Origin: Fibrobacteria bacterium
GTDB lineage: Bacteria; Fibrobacterota; Fibrobacteria; UBA5070
Reading direction: 5' to 3'
DNA: 64,000 bases
Assembly (NCBI GenBank): GCA_020633825.1
Contig: JACKCV010000003.1
Span: 248,001 to 312,000 of the forward strand
Below the pieces are notes generated by a model, which made no database searches, had not been told where the DNA came from, and saw only the letters and a program-made list of their open reading frames with translations. How positions within the stretch are numbered: position 1 is the first letter of the stretch; each line of letters starts with the position of its first letter. The position numbers and the translations under genes are program-made. Shown one piece after another: positions 52,256-61,642 of the stretch.

Positions 52256-53230
52256 ATGGCAGGAAAACCAGCAGCGAGGCTCGGCGACCCCACCGCCCAC
52301 GGAGGTGCGATCACCGGTCCGGGCATTCCCACCGTGATGATCGGGAAGATGCCCGCGGCGACCATGGGGGACATGCATGTCTGTCCGATGGTGACTCCCG
52401 GCACTCCTCCCATCCCCCACGTCGGCGGCCCCATCACCCTGGGCTCCACCGGCGTGCTCATCGGCAAGAAACCCGCCGCCCGCATGGGCGACATGGCGGT
52501 GTGCGTCGGACCTCCGTCGTCGGTCATCATGGGCTGCCCCACCGTGATGATCGGGGAGGCCGGAAGCGGATCGCAGGCCGGAAGCGCGGGATCGGCTGCC
52601 GCGGCGGCTTCGGCATCCGTGAAGAGTCCCAAGACCCTCAGCCCGATCGAACCTCCTCCCCGGCGAGAGGCCGAAGTCCTGGACATCAGCGACATCGTCG
52701 TGATCGTCAAGGACTCCTCCGGCAAACCCTTCGCCGGTGCCGATTTCCTCCTGGAGGATCCCGACGGCGTCCGCCACCTGGTCGCGACCGGAAGCGACGG
52801 ATCGTTCCGCCGCACGGGCCCCTGGAAGGCGGGGAAGGGCTTCAAGGCCAATTTCCGTTCGCTCTCCGAAGCCAAGTTCGGGAAGACGGAACTGGCCGAC
52901 GGCGAGGAGACCCCGCTGCAGGCCAAGGCCGACGGGTTCGCGGCCGGCGCGGACGCGTCCTTCCGTCTGACCGTGCAATCCCTGTCGGGAAGGACCGACC
53001 TCGCGTCCATCCCCGCCAACGTCCAAGGCGACAAGCTCGAAGGACGCTGGACCTACCGGCAGGAGCAGATGATCGAGATCCTCGGCCGGGAGAACGTCCC
53101 GCTCGACACCGACATCGAGATCGGCCTGACCGTCGTCTGCGGGTTCGAAGCCTGCGTGGCCCCGACTCCCTGCGTGGTCAAGGTCGCTCCTCCCGAGCCG
53201 GTCGAGGTCCGCAAGATCCGGTCGGCCTGA
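52256..53230 (+). CDS. PAAR-domain spike-tip protein with transthyretin-like extension
   Basis: 324 residues, ATG 52256 with GGAGGAG upstream. Residues 1 to about 100 are a PAAR domain: AARLGDPTAHGGAITGPG, IGKMPAATMGDMHVCP, IGKKPAARMGDMAVC, with the repeated G-D and His/Cys metal ligands that sharpen the VgrG spike. A Ser/Ala-rich linker (100-120) leads to a C-terminal beta domain (about 140-310; VIVKDSSGKPFAGADFLLED, GSDGSFRRTGPW) like the transthyretin-type extensions known on PAAR proteins. It caps a type VI or related contractile tube and carries cargo. No VgrG, tube or sheath gene is in the window. Confidence 0.93.
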   Translation: MAGKPAARLGDPTAHGGAITGPGIPTVMIGKMPAATMGDMHVCPMVTPGTPPIPHVGGPITLGSTGVLIGKKPAARMGDMAVCVGPPSSVIMGCPTVMIGEAGSGSQAGSAGSAAAAASASVKSPKTLSPIEPPPRREAEVLDISDIVVIVKDSSGKPFAGADFLLEDPDGVRHLVATGSDGSFRRTGPWKAGKGFKANFRSLSEAKFGKTELADGEETPLQAKADGFAAGADASFRLTVQSLSGRTDLASIPANVQGDKLEGRWTYRQEQMIEILGRENVPLDTDIEIGLTVVCGFEACVAPTPCVVKVAPPEPVEVRKIRSA

Positions 53231-53373
53231 GGCCCGAGCCGGCGCCCCCTCCCTGATCGGAAGTGGTCCTCGGAGTCCTTTTCCGCCCTCATCGCGGTCC
53301 TCGCCTCCGGATGTTCCCAGGGGAGGGCGTGTCATTTCTGCGTCACCGCGCGGGCGCCCGCATTCGCCTCCGG

Positions 53374-53379
53374 TATTTT
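53374..53379 (+). promoter_or_regulatory. TATTTT -10-like element of the first C25 peptidase gene
   Basis: TATTTT ends seven bases before the GTG at 53387. The second C25 gene has the same hexamer (57481-57486) with the same seven-base spacing to its GTG, and neither has a ribosome site. The wider 53231-53373 spacer shows nothing else. Confidence 0.4.
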
Positions 53380-53386
53380 CCTTCCC

Positions 53387-56300
53387 GTGCACCCCATCAC
53401 ATTCCTCCTCACGGCACTCCTTCCGTCCCTCCCGGCCTTTTCCGCTCTCGAGATCGAGGAGGATTCGCCCTCCCGTTGGGCGGCCCGCTTCTCCCTTGGC
53501 CAATGGACCTGCGACTCCTCCTCGAACGAACGGCGGATCGACTCGAGATCCCATCCCACCCATGCTCAACCTGGTGGGCTGGTGGTCCCCGTCGCCGCGG
53601 CCACGCTGGCCCTGCCTCCCCGGGGAAATTGGAAGATCCGGGTGCGCAGGGACTCGATCATCCTCGTTCCCGGATCGCAATGGCAGCGCTTGCGTGGATT
53701 CCAGGGGGATTTCGGGGACCCGGTCCAAGTTCCGTCACGCGAGATCACCCCATGGACGGAGGTCGCGACCGCGCAAGGAAAGGAGTTGCGACTCTCGATC
53801 CCGTGGGCGGTTCCCGGAAGCATGGGCCTGGATCTCGCCACCTTCCTCTTCGTGGAGGTGGAATTCGACGGAACGGGAACGGCTCCCCTGGCCCCCTCGG
53901 TGAAACGCCGCGTGGAAAACCCCTCGGGGGCCGCGGGCTTCGGAGTTTCGGGAACGATCGGTGGAGGAAGGACCTCCGGCTCCGAGGCCTCTCTCCTGCC
54001 GGAGGGGAACCAGGTGCTGGTCGTGGAGGTCACGACACCGGAGCCGGGAGACATCAGCCACGATGGAACGGTTCGGCTTACCGGGGCCCGGATTCGATCC
54101 ATCCTGGGATCCTTCAACGGGGTGGACTTTTCACGGGTGGCGGTGGCGGCGGGATTCTCCGGCCCGATACCCCTGGAAATGGGGCCCGAACTTCCCCTCG
54201 CAGGCCCTCGTCCCATCCCCATCCGTCGCATCGATCGAAACCGCGACGGCGCCTTCGACGACGAGGATGCCATCGAATTCCATGCCCACGGCTCCACGAC
54301 CTGGACGGACGACTCCCTTCTCTCTCCCGGTGTGTTCTCGCTGTCCGTCCATCCCTGGGATCGGACGCGACGTTATCTGGTCCGGTTGGACGCCGCCGAG
54401 CCATCCCCGGAGATGGGAGTCGGATCGATACCCGTGGCACCGGTCCCCCAGGCATCGACCCGACGTCCGGTCTGGGCGGGGCGGCACAAGCTGTTGCACG
54501 AGCAAGCCTTCAAGCTGGAATCCATGGACCTGGAATCGGGAGTTTCCTGGATGTGGCATTGGGTGGATTCCAAACCACTCGGCCCGGCGGACCTGCGCCA
54601 CCCGGCAAGCACCGATCTGCCAGGACTCGCCGACTCCATCGGCCGGGTCGTCGTGCGCACCGTCTCGACGCCCCCCTCCGACGACGCCCCCATCACCGCC
54701 AACGGACGTGCATCGTCCTTCGAGGCTTCCCGGGAATTCCGATCCCTCTGGCACGTCGGCGGCCTGCGCGCGAAGGACAATTCCTGGACGTGGCACCACC
54801 GAGCCGGAGAGACAGGGTTCGAAAGCTACACCATCCACTACGCATTCCGCCCTTCGCCCGGATCCGAGATCGCCTTCCCGGCCCCCGGGCCCGGGGCATT
54901 CTCCATGAAGATCGGCGGAGCCTCCTCCGCAGATTCGTTTCTGGTCACCGAAGACGGGATCGGACGCCGGGTGGTCGGGCTGCACGAAGGCTTCCTGGTG
55001 GATTCCGCCCGGATGCGCAATACCTGGTACCATCCGCTCGGGAGACTCGCCCAGGCCAAGGTCTCCAAATGGACTCCCCCGACGGGGAAGCGGGTGCTCG
55101 CTCCTTCCCGCTTCCGCGAAGCCCTGCACGTCGAAATGCTCGTGGTCTCACCGGATTCGTTCCTGGACCTCGCCACCACCTATGCGGAATTCCGCTCGGA
55201 TCCCCGCCGGATCCGGCCCATGGAGACCATGGTGGTCCGGGCCGACGACGTGTGGGAACTCCTGGGAGGCGGCAGCCAGGACCCGCTCGCGCTCCGGGAT
55301 CTGTTCCGGCTGGCTCGGGCCCGTTGGGGCACGTCCCACGCGCTTCTGCTCGGCGGAGGGCACTTCGACCCTCGAGGACTGTCGGGAGCCCCTCCCGCGC
55401 CCTTGCCGGTGTGGGAGGACGGGAACGTCTCGACGGATGCCGTCCTCTCCTACCTCGACCCGGGGGAGATCGCACGCGATCGGAGGAAGACCTCCGACAT
55501 CGCACTCGGCCGCATTCCCGCCCGTTCCCGCAAGGAGGTCACCGCATGGCTTGACAAGATCCGTCGCTGGGAGGATCCGGAGATCGCGGTGGGCGGCCCT
55601 TGGCGGAACACCTTCCTGGCCACGGCCGACGACCAGGAGCGTCCCACCAACGGAGGAAGCACGGAGTCCTCGGAGCACACCCGGCATACGGAGGAGATCC
55701 TGCGGGCTGCCGCCGGCACGCGCGCCTGGCTGCAATCGAAGAAGGTCTACGAGGTCGAGTATCCGATGAACGCCATCCGGGAAAAGCCGGACGCGCAGCG
55801 CGCCTTGCTCGATCAACTCAACCGGGGGGTCGCGGCCATGATCTACCTGGGACATGGCGGATACGATGTTCTTTCCGATGAACGCCTCCTCGACACGCGC
55901 TCCGCGCTCCTGGGTCTGAACAACACGGCCTTTCCTTTCCTGTTCTTCGCGGGCTCCTGCACCGTCGGTCGCAACGACCTCGGACGTCAACGCGGACTGT
56001 CGGAATCCCTGGTCACCGCCGAGGGCAAGGGAGCTGTCGCAGCCGTCTCGGGGACCCGCGCGACCTTTTCCGAGGGGAATGTCCTGTTCGGGCAAGCGTT
56101 CTGGAGGTACGCTCTGCGATCCACGCCGACCGGAGGCCCCAGGACGCTGGGGGAGGCCTTCCAGGACGCCCTGAACAACTCCGCGAGCGACGTCCTCTAT
56201 TCCAACAACGCCATGTACAACCTCCTGGGCGACCCGGGCATGATCCCGTTTCCGGCGGGGAACCCGCTGGACCTCCGGACTCCCCTCGACACGTTGGCCG

Positions 56301-57343
56301 CATTGGATGTCCGCGTCCTCTCCGGCCACACCCGCGGACAGGTGCGATTGGACCTCCGGACCAGACCCATCCCTCGATTCTCCACCTACACCATCGGATC
56401 CACGCCCCATGTCATCCCCTACACGCTCCCGGGAAGATCCATCGTCTCCCTGAGTGCCCAGGGCCGCGACGGCAAATACGAGGCTCGTCTGCTCACCCCG
56501 GCCCGAATCCCCTTCGGGGATACCGTGGAACTCCACGTGTATGCCTGGGATCCCCGGACGTTGAGGGACAGCGCCGTGATGGTTTCGAACGTGATCCTCG
56601 CCGGTGTGGGAGGCCGGGCTCCGAACGATCACGAGGGCCCTTCGATCCGCATCCTTCCCTGCGACTCCTCCTGGTCCGGGGGAATCCCTTTCGGGAAGGC
56701 CGCGGAAATTCCGGTGCCGTTCTGCCTGAGCATCGTCATGGAAGACTCCTCCGGAATCAGCGTTTCGGATGATCCCGACGATGGCGTACTTCTTTCCGTA
56801 CCCGGATCGATTCAACCCTGGCACCCGGCCGGGATCGAGCAAGGAGGAAATTTCTCCCGGGCAGTCACGCAATTCTCCCTCGACCCTCGCACCTTCAAAC
56901 CTGGGCGAACCTACCCATTGAGGGTCTTCGCCCGGGATCTCATGGGGAACGCTTCCTCGGCTTCCCTGGAACTGCACACCCGCGCTCCCGGGGAGATCGG
57001 TCTCTACGAGGTCTTCAACCGGCCCAATCCGGTGAAGGGGGACCTCACCACATTCCATTTCAAGCTGCTCGCGGAAAGCGATTCCAACGGAATCGTTCCC
57101 CAGACCCTCCAAGCCTCCATCCGGATCCACACATTGTCGGGCAAGCTCGTGAGAACCCTGCGGACCGACCTCTCCACGATCGGACATCCTCGGCCCCGCG
57201 CGGTCTGGGACTTGAAGGACAGCTTTCGAAACGATGTCGCCAATGGCCTGTATCCATACTCGGTCCTGCTTCGAGTCCGGGACCCCGGCACTCGCAACTG
57301 GCGACAGATCGAACGAAGGGGGGTGGTGGCGGTTTCACGGTGA
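53387..57343 (+). CDS. PorU-like C25 (gingipain-family) peptidase, copy 1
   Basis: 1,318 residues from GTG 53387 with signal peptide (ITFLLTALLPSLPAFSA). Residues about 600-990 form the C25 domain: YLGHGGYDV with catalytic His823, FFAGSCTVGRND with catalytic Cys858, then AAVSGTRATFSEGN. The C-terminus from about 1205 (EVFNRPNPVKGD, IRIHTLSGKLVRTLRTDL, VANGLYPYSVLLRV) matches the FlgD-like Ig end of PorU, the type IX secretion sortase that removes C-terminal signals and attaches cargo to surface lipopolysaccharide. General peptidase function cannot be excluded. Tandem paralogue follows 150 bases downstream. No other Por genes are in the window. Confidence 0.87.
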   Translation: MHPITFLLTALLPSLPAFSALEIEEDSPSRWAARFSLGQWTCDSSSNERRIDSRSHPTHAQPGGLVVPVAAATLALPPRGNWKIRVRRDSIILVPGSQWQRLRGFQGDFGDPVQVPSREITPWTEVATAQGKELRLSIPWAVPGSMGLDLATFLFVEVEFDGTGTAPLAPSVKRRVENPSGAAGFGVSGTIGGGRTSGSEASLLPEGNQVLVVEVTTPEPGDISHDGTVRLTGARIRSILGSFNGVDFSRVAVAAGFSGPIPLEMGPELPLAGPRPIPIRRIDRNRDGAFDDEDAIEFHAHGSTTWTDDSLLSPGVFSLSVHPWDRTRRYLVRLDAAEPSPEMGVGSIPVAPVPQASTRRPVWAGRHKLLHEQAFKLESMDLESGVSWMWHWVDSKPLGPADLRHPASTDLPGLADSIGRVVVRTVSTPPSDDAPITANGRASSFEASREFRSLWHVGGLRAKDNSWTWHHRAGETGFESYTIHYAFRPSPGSEIAFPAPGPGAFSMKIGGASSADSFLVTEDGIGRRVVGLHEGFLVDSARMRNTWYHPLGRLAQAKVSKWTPPTGKRVLAPSRFREALHVEMLVVSPDSFLDLATTYAEFRSDPRRIRPMETMVVRADDVWELLGGGSQDPLALRDLFRLARARWGTSHALLLGGGHFDPRGLSGAPPAPLPVWEDGNVSTDAVLSYLDPGEIARDRRKTSDIALGRIPARSRKEVTAWLDKIRRWEDPEIAVGGPWRNTFLATADDQERPTNGGSTESSEHTRHTEEILRAAAGTRAWLQSKKVYEVEYPMNAIREKPDAQRALLDQLNRGVAAMIYLGHGGYDVLSDERLLDTRSALLGLNNTAFPFLFFAGSCTVGRNDLGRQRGLSESLVTAEGKGAVAAVSGTRATFSEGNVLFGQAFWRYALRSTPTGGPRTLGEAFQDALNNSASDVLYSNNAMYNLLGDPGMIPFPAGNPLDLRTPLDTLAALDVRVLSGHTRGQVRLDLRTRPIPRFSTYTIGSTPHVIPYTLPGRSIVSLSAQGRDGKYEARLLTPARIPFGDTVELHVYAWDPRTLRDSAVMVSNVILAGVGGRAPNDHEGPSIRILPCDSSWSGGIPFGKAAEIPVPFCLSIVMEDSSGISVSDDPDDGVLLSVPGSIQPWHPAGIEQGGNFSRAVTQFSLDPRTFKPGRTYPLRVFARDLMGNASSASLELHTRAPGEIGLYEVFNRPNPVKGDLTTFHFKLLAESDSNGIVPQTLQASIRIHTLSGKLVRTLRTDLSTIGHPRPRAVWDLKDSFRNDVANGLYPYSVLLRVRDPGTRNWRQIERRGVVAVSR

Positions 57344-57480
57344 CCTCCCCGACGGGAGACATCCCGTCCCCGGTGGAATCCTCCCGAACAAAGGGGGGCA
57401 GCGCCGAAGGTACCGTGCCCGGGGGCACCCTGGATCCACGGGCTTGGCAAAGTTCCCGAACCCGAACGGGCCGAGACACC

Positions 57481-57486
57481 TATTTT
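57481..57486 (+). promoter_or_regulatory. TATTTT -10-like element of the second C25 peptidase gene
   Basis: Same hexamer and seven-base spacing to the GTG (57494) as for the first copy, though the surrounding bases differ. Upstream at 57353-57370 is a GACGGG / CCCGTC hairpin that may end transcription of the first gene. Confidence 0.4.
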
Positions 57487-57493
57487 GCATCAC

Positions 57494-60400
57494 GTGAACC
57501 GGACCACCTTCATCGCATGCGCTTTCCTGCCCCTTTCCCTGGCCGCCACCCCGATGCGGGTGACCGAGGACACTCCGTCCCGATGGTCCGCGCAATTTTC
57601 CCTGGGATCGTGGTCCTGCGACTCGACCACGGAATGGCGTCGCATCGATGCTCCTGCGCAATCCCGCCACAATCAGCCAGGCGCCCTGGCCATCCCCGTC
57701 GCGGAAGCCACCATCGCCTTGCCCCCCGGGGGACAATGGTCGGTGCGGGTGCATCGAGATTCCACCGTCGTGGTTCCCGGATCCATGTGGCAGCGCACCC
57801 AAGGGTGGGCGACCTCGCCCATCCGTCCCATCGACGTCCCTCCGGCCCCTCTCGTCCCCTGGACCGAGGTCTCGAGCCCCCAAGGTCGCGAATTGCGGTT
57901 GTCCATCCCATGGGGAACCCCGGTGGAAGGTGGGATCGAACTCGCTCGATCCCTGAGCGTCGAGGTGATCCTGAAAGGAACGGGAAGCGCCCCTCTCGAC
58001 GCTTCGATCCTGCGAAGAATAGCCAATCCGGCCGGGGGGTCCCGGTTCGGGATCCCGTCCACCCGCTCCGCTCCGCGAGGCCTCTCCTCCAAGGCCGAAC
58101 TGGTCCCCGATGGCTCGCAGATTCTGATCCTGACCGTTTCCTCCCCCACTCCGGGAGATCTGTCCCAAGACGGTTGGGTCCGTCTCACGGGAGCCCAGAT
58201 CCGTTCCGTTCTAGGCTCCCTCAATGGGATCGACATTTCCCGGGTCGCGGTCGCCTCGGGTGCTCGGGGCCCCATCGCCCGCGGAGTCGCCCGGGAACGG
58301 GCTCCGATCGGACCCGAGCCCATTCCGGTCCGCCGCGTCGACCGCCGCGGCAACGGTTCCCTCGATGACGACGACGCCATCGAATTCTTCGTGCACGGCA
58401 CCTCCCATTGGCAGGACGACTCCCTCCTCTTCCCCGGAGCCTTTTCCCTTTCGGTTCACCCCTGGGACGTCCGACGGCGCTACCTCGTCCGCCTCGATGC
58501 TCCCAGCCCCTCCCCCGATCTGCCGATGGGCGAGGCCCCCTCGTCTCCGACCCGGGTGGATTCGACCTTCCGGCCCGTCTGGGCGGGGATGCACAAGGAA
58601 TTGAGGGTCCAGGAGATCGGCCTGAATTCCTTCGACCACGAATCCGGAACCTCCTGGATGTGGCATTGGGTCGAGAATTCCAAACTATCCGCCTCGCAAC
58701 TGGATCATCCGGCCTCCAGGGATCTCCCCGGATTGCGAGGCACGTCCGGGATCACCACCGTGAGGCTCGCAATGGATTCCCCCGACGGATCCGACACCCT
58801 CAAGGCCAACGGCACCCCATCGGTCTTCCTCGGCTCCCGCGAGTCCGAAGCGGCATGGCAAACCGACAACCTGCGCGGCACGGGGAACTCCTGGTCCTGG
58901 CGCACGAACAGCGACGCCGTCGGATTCGAGAGCTACACCGTCCACTATCCCTTCCAGCCCTCCCGGAACCTTCCGCTCCCCTTCCCGGCACCCGGTTTGG
59001 GCTCCTTCTCCCTGGCGGTCTCCTCGGGCACCGCGTCCGACTCCTTCGTGGTGACCGAAGACGGGATCGCCCGCCGCATCGTGGTCCTGAAGAACGGACG
59101 GCTCGAAGATTCGGCCAGGATTCGCAACACCTGGTACCACCCCATGGCCAAGTCGGCCGTCACCAGCCTGTCCAAGTGGACTCCCCCCACGGGAAAAAGA
59201 GTCCTCGCACCTTCGCGCTGGGGCGAGTCCATGAAGATCGACATGATCGTGGTCGCGCCCGACTCCTTCCTCGATCTGGCCACGACCTACGCCGACTTCC
59301 GTTCCGACGCACGCCGGATCCGTCCGCTGGAAACCATGGTCGTCCGTTCGAGCGATCTCTGGTCCCAGTTCGGTGGCGGCAGCCAGGATCCACTGGCCAT
59401 GAGGGAAATCCTCCGGTGGGGCCGGGAGAGGTGGGGAACCACCCACGCCCTGATCCTCGGTGGCGGGCACTTCGACCCCAGGGGAATCACCGGGAGCCAC
59501 CCGGCACCTCTCCCGATCTGGGAAGACCAGCAAGTCGCCACCGATGCCATCCTGACCTTCCTCGATCCGGGTGAGATGGCCCAGCCGGGGAACAAGTCCC
59601 AGGACATCGCCCTGGGCCGAGTTCCCGCCAGGTCGCGCGAGGAGGTTTCGGCGTGGTTCGAAAAGGTTCGTCGCTGGGAGGATCCAGACCTGGCCCTGAC
59701 CGGTCCCTGGCGCAACACCTTCCTCTCCACCGCCGACGACATGACCGTCCGGGCCAATGGAGGCAGCAACGACCCGATCTACGGGGTCAACGGCTATTCC
59801 GGGCACACCAATTCCGCGGAACGCCTCGTCGATGCCGCCCTGGGAGTCCGCCCATGGCTGAATCTGCGCAAGGTCTACGAGGTCGAGTACCCTCTGAACT
59901 CGGTCCTGGAAAAACCCGACGCGCAGCGCGCCCTTCTCGATCAGCTGAATCGCGGGGTGGCCGTGATGATGTACATGGGCCACGGCGGGTACGACATCCT
60001 CGCCGACGAACGACTCCTCGACACGCGTTCGGCGGTGCTCGGACTTTCGAACACCCAAACCCCGTTCCTCCTGTACGCGGGCTCCTGCACGGTCGGTCGC
60101 CATGACCTGTCGCCTCTGCGCGGTCTTTCGGAGACCCTGGTGATCACGCGCGACAAGGGGGCGGTGGCCTCCATCGCCGGGACGCGCCCCTCCTTCCCCG
60201 ACGACAACGAGAGACTGGCCTCGAATTTCTGGAAGCTGGTGTTCTGCACCGCCCCCGGTGGGCAACCGCGAACCCTCGGGGAAGCCTTCCAGGACGCACA
60301 GAACAGCTTCAACAGCTCCGCCAGCGACAGACAGTCCCTGTACCCCAACAGCAGCATCTACAACCTGCTCGGCGACCCGGGCATGGTCCCCTTCCCGGCC

Positions 60401-61486
60401 GGAAGCCCGTTGACCCTCGAGACCCCCATCGACACGCTCGCCGCTCTCGACACGCGGCTCCTGCAGGGCAAGGGCGACGACCAACTGCGCATCAACCTGG
60501 TCTCCCGTCCGACTCCGCAGACCGCCACGTTCCCCTACGGCGGCAAGACCTATGTCCAGAACTACAAGTCGCCGGGCCGCTCCATCCTTTCCCTGGGAGC
60601 ACGCTCCACCAATGGCCGATACCAGGCCCATATGCTCACCCCGGCTCGGATTCCCTTCGGCGATACGGTTCTTCTGCACCTCTATGGCTGGAATCCCCAT
60701 ACGCTGCGCGACAGCGCGGTGGTCGATTCCCAGGTGGTTCTCGCCGGTGTGGGAGATCATCCTCCCGAGGACAATCAAGGTCCCGCCATTCGCATCCTTC
60801 CCTGCGACTCCTCCTGGACCGGCGGGGTTCCCTACGGCAAATCCGCGGAGATTCCACTCCCCTTCTGCCTGAACGTATTCCTGAACGACTCCTCGGGGAT
60901 CAGTGCTTCCGATTCCCCCGACGATGGCGTGATCCTCTCGTTCCCCGGTCTATTGGAGCCTTGGCATCCCACCGACCTCCAAGAAGGGCGGAACTTTTCC
61001 GAGGCCATCGCACGCTTCAGCCTCGACACGAAGACCTTCGAGCCAGGGAAGTCCTACCAGTTCAAGGTGTTCGCTCGGGATTTGATGGGCAATGCGTCCT
61101 CCGCCTCCCTGGAGTTGCACACCCGTCAAGAGGGGGACATCGGACTCTACGAAGTCTTCAACCGCCCGAATCCGGTGAAGGGGAAACAGACCACCTTCTA
61201 TTTCAAACTGCTCGCGGATGCCGATTCCAACGGAACGGTTCCCCAAACCATCCAGGCATCGGTGCGCATCCACACCCTGTCCGGGAAGTTGGTGCGAATC
61301 CTTCAAACCAACCTCACCGACGTGGGTCACCCGCGTCCCCGGGCGGTTTGGGATCTGCAGGATTCCTTCCGCAACGAGGTGGCCAACGGTTTGTACCCGT
61401 ACACGGTTAAGTTGCGCGTTCAGGATCCCAACTCCCACAACTGGCGGCAGATCGAGAAACGGGGAGTGATCGCCGTTTCCCGGTAA
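57494..61486 (+). CDS. PorU-like C25 (gingipain-family) peptidase, copy 2
   Basis: 1,330 residues from GTG 57494 (TTG 57485 would add three); signal peptide NRTTFIACAFLPLSLAATP. Collinear with the upstream gene along its length: EDTPSRWSAQFSLGSW at the start, YMGHGGYDI with His830, YAGSCTVGRHD with Cys865, and VFNRPNPVKGKQTTFYFKL, TLSGKLVRILQTNL, VANGLYPYTVKLRV at the end. Catalytic pair and C-terminal Ig domain are intact in both, so both are probably active. Overall the two look roughly 55-60% identical by eye. Copy 2 has an insertion near residue 765 (ANGGSNDPIYGVNGYSGH). Confidence 0.87.
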   Translation: MNRTTFIACAFLPLSLAATPMRVTEDTPSRWSAQFSLGSWSCDSTTEWRRIDAPAQSRHNQPGALAIPVAEATIALPPGGQWSVRVHRDSTVVVPGSMWQRTQGWATSPIRPIDVPPAPLVPWTEVSSPQGRELRLSIPWGTPVEGGIELARSLSVEVILKGTGSAPLDASILRRIANPAGGSRFGIPSTRSAPRGLSSKAELVPDGSQILILTVSSPTPGDLSQDGWVRLTGAQIRSVLGSLNGIDISRVAVASGARGPIARGVARERAPIGPEPIPVRRVDRRGNGSLDDDDAIEFFVHGTSHWQDDSLLFPGAFSLSVHPWDVRRRYLVRLDAPSPSPDLPMGEAPSSPTRVDSTFRPVWAGMHKELRVQEIGLNSFDHESGTSWMWHWVENSKLSASQLDHPASRDLPGLRGTSGITTVRLAMDSPDGSDTLKANGTPSVFLGSRESEAAWQTDNLRGTGNSWSWRTNSDAVGFESYTVHYPFQPSRNLPLPFPAPGLGSFSLAVSSGTASDSFVVTEDGIARRIVVLKNGRLEDSARIRNTWYHPMAKSAVTSLSKWTPPTGKRVLAPSRWGESMKIDMIVVAPDSFLDLATTYADFRSDARRIRPLETMVVRSSDLWSQFGGGSQDPLAMREILRWGRERWGTTHALILGGGHFDPRGITGSHPAPLPIWEDQQVATDAILTFLDPGEMAQPGNKSQDIALGRVPARSREEVSAWFEKVRRWEDPDLALTGPWRNTFLSTADDMTVRANGGSNDPIYGVNGYSGHTNSAERLVDAALGVRPWLNLRKVYEVEYPLNSVLEKPDAQRALLDQLNRGVAVMMYMGHGGYDILADERLLDTRSAVLGLSNTQTPFLLYAGSCTVGRHDLSPLRGLSETLVITRDKGAVASIAGTRPSFPDDNERLASNFWKLVFCTAPGGQPRTLGEAFQDAQNSFNSSASDRQSLYPNSSIYNLLGDPGMVPFPAGSPLTLETPIDTLAALDTRLLQGKGDDQLRINLVSRPTPQTATFPYGGKTYVQNYKSPGRSILSLGARSTNGRYQAHMLTPARIPFGDTVLLHLYGWNPHTLRDSAVVDSQVVLAGVGDHPPEDNQGPAIRILPCDSSWTGGVPYGKSAEIPLPFCLNVFLNDSSGISASDSPDDGVILSFPGLLEPWHPTDLQEGRNFSEAIARFSLDTKTFEPGKSYQFKVFARDLMGNASSASLELHTRQEGDIGLYEVFNRPNPVKGKQTTFYFKLLADADSNGTVPQTIQASVRIHTLSGKLVRILQTNLTDVGHPRPRAVWDLQDSFRNEVANGLYPYTVKLRVQDPNSHNWRQIEKRGVIAVSR

Positions 61487-61642
61487 CCCAGCCTGGAGGC
61501 GTCGCGTTCCGTCGGTTTCCCAACGGTGGTTGCGGCCGATCAGGCTCTTCCCGGCTCCATCGGCCGGGGCCTCGAACCTCGTGGACTCCTTCCCGTCCTG
61601 TCCACGCATGGTGGACTTGGAGACGAGGGATCCGGGCTCGAA

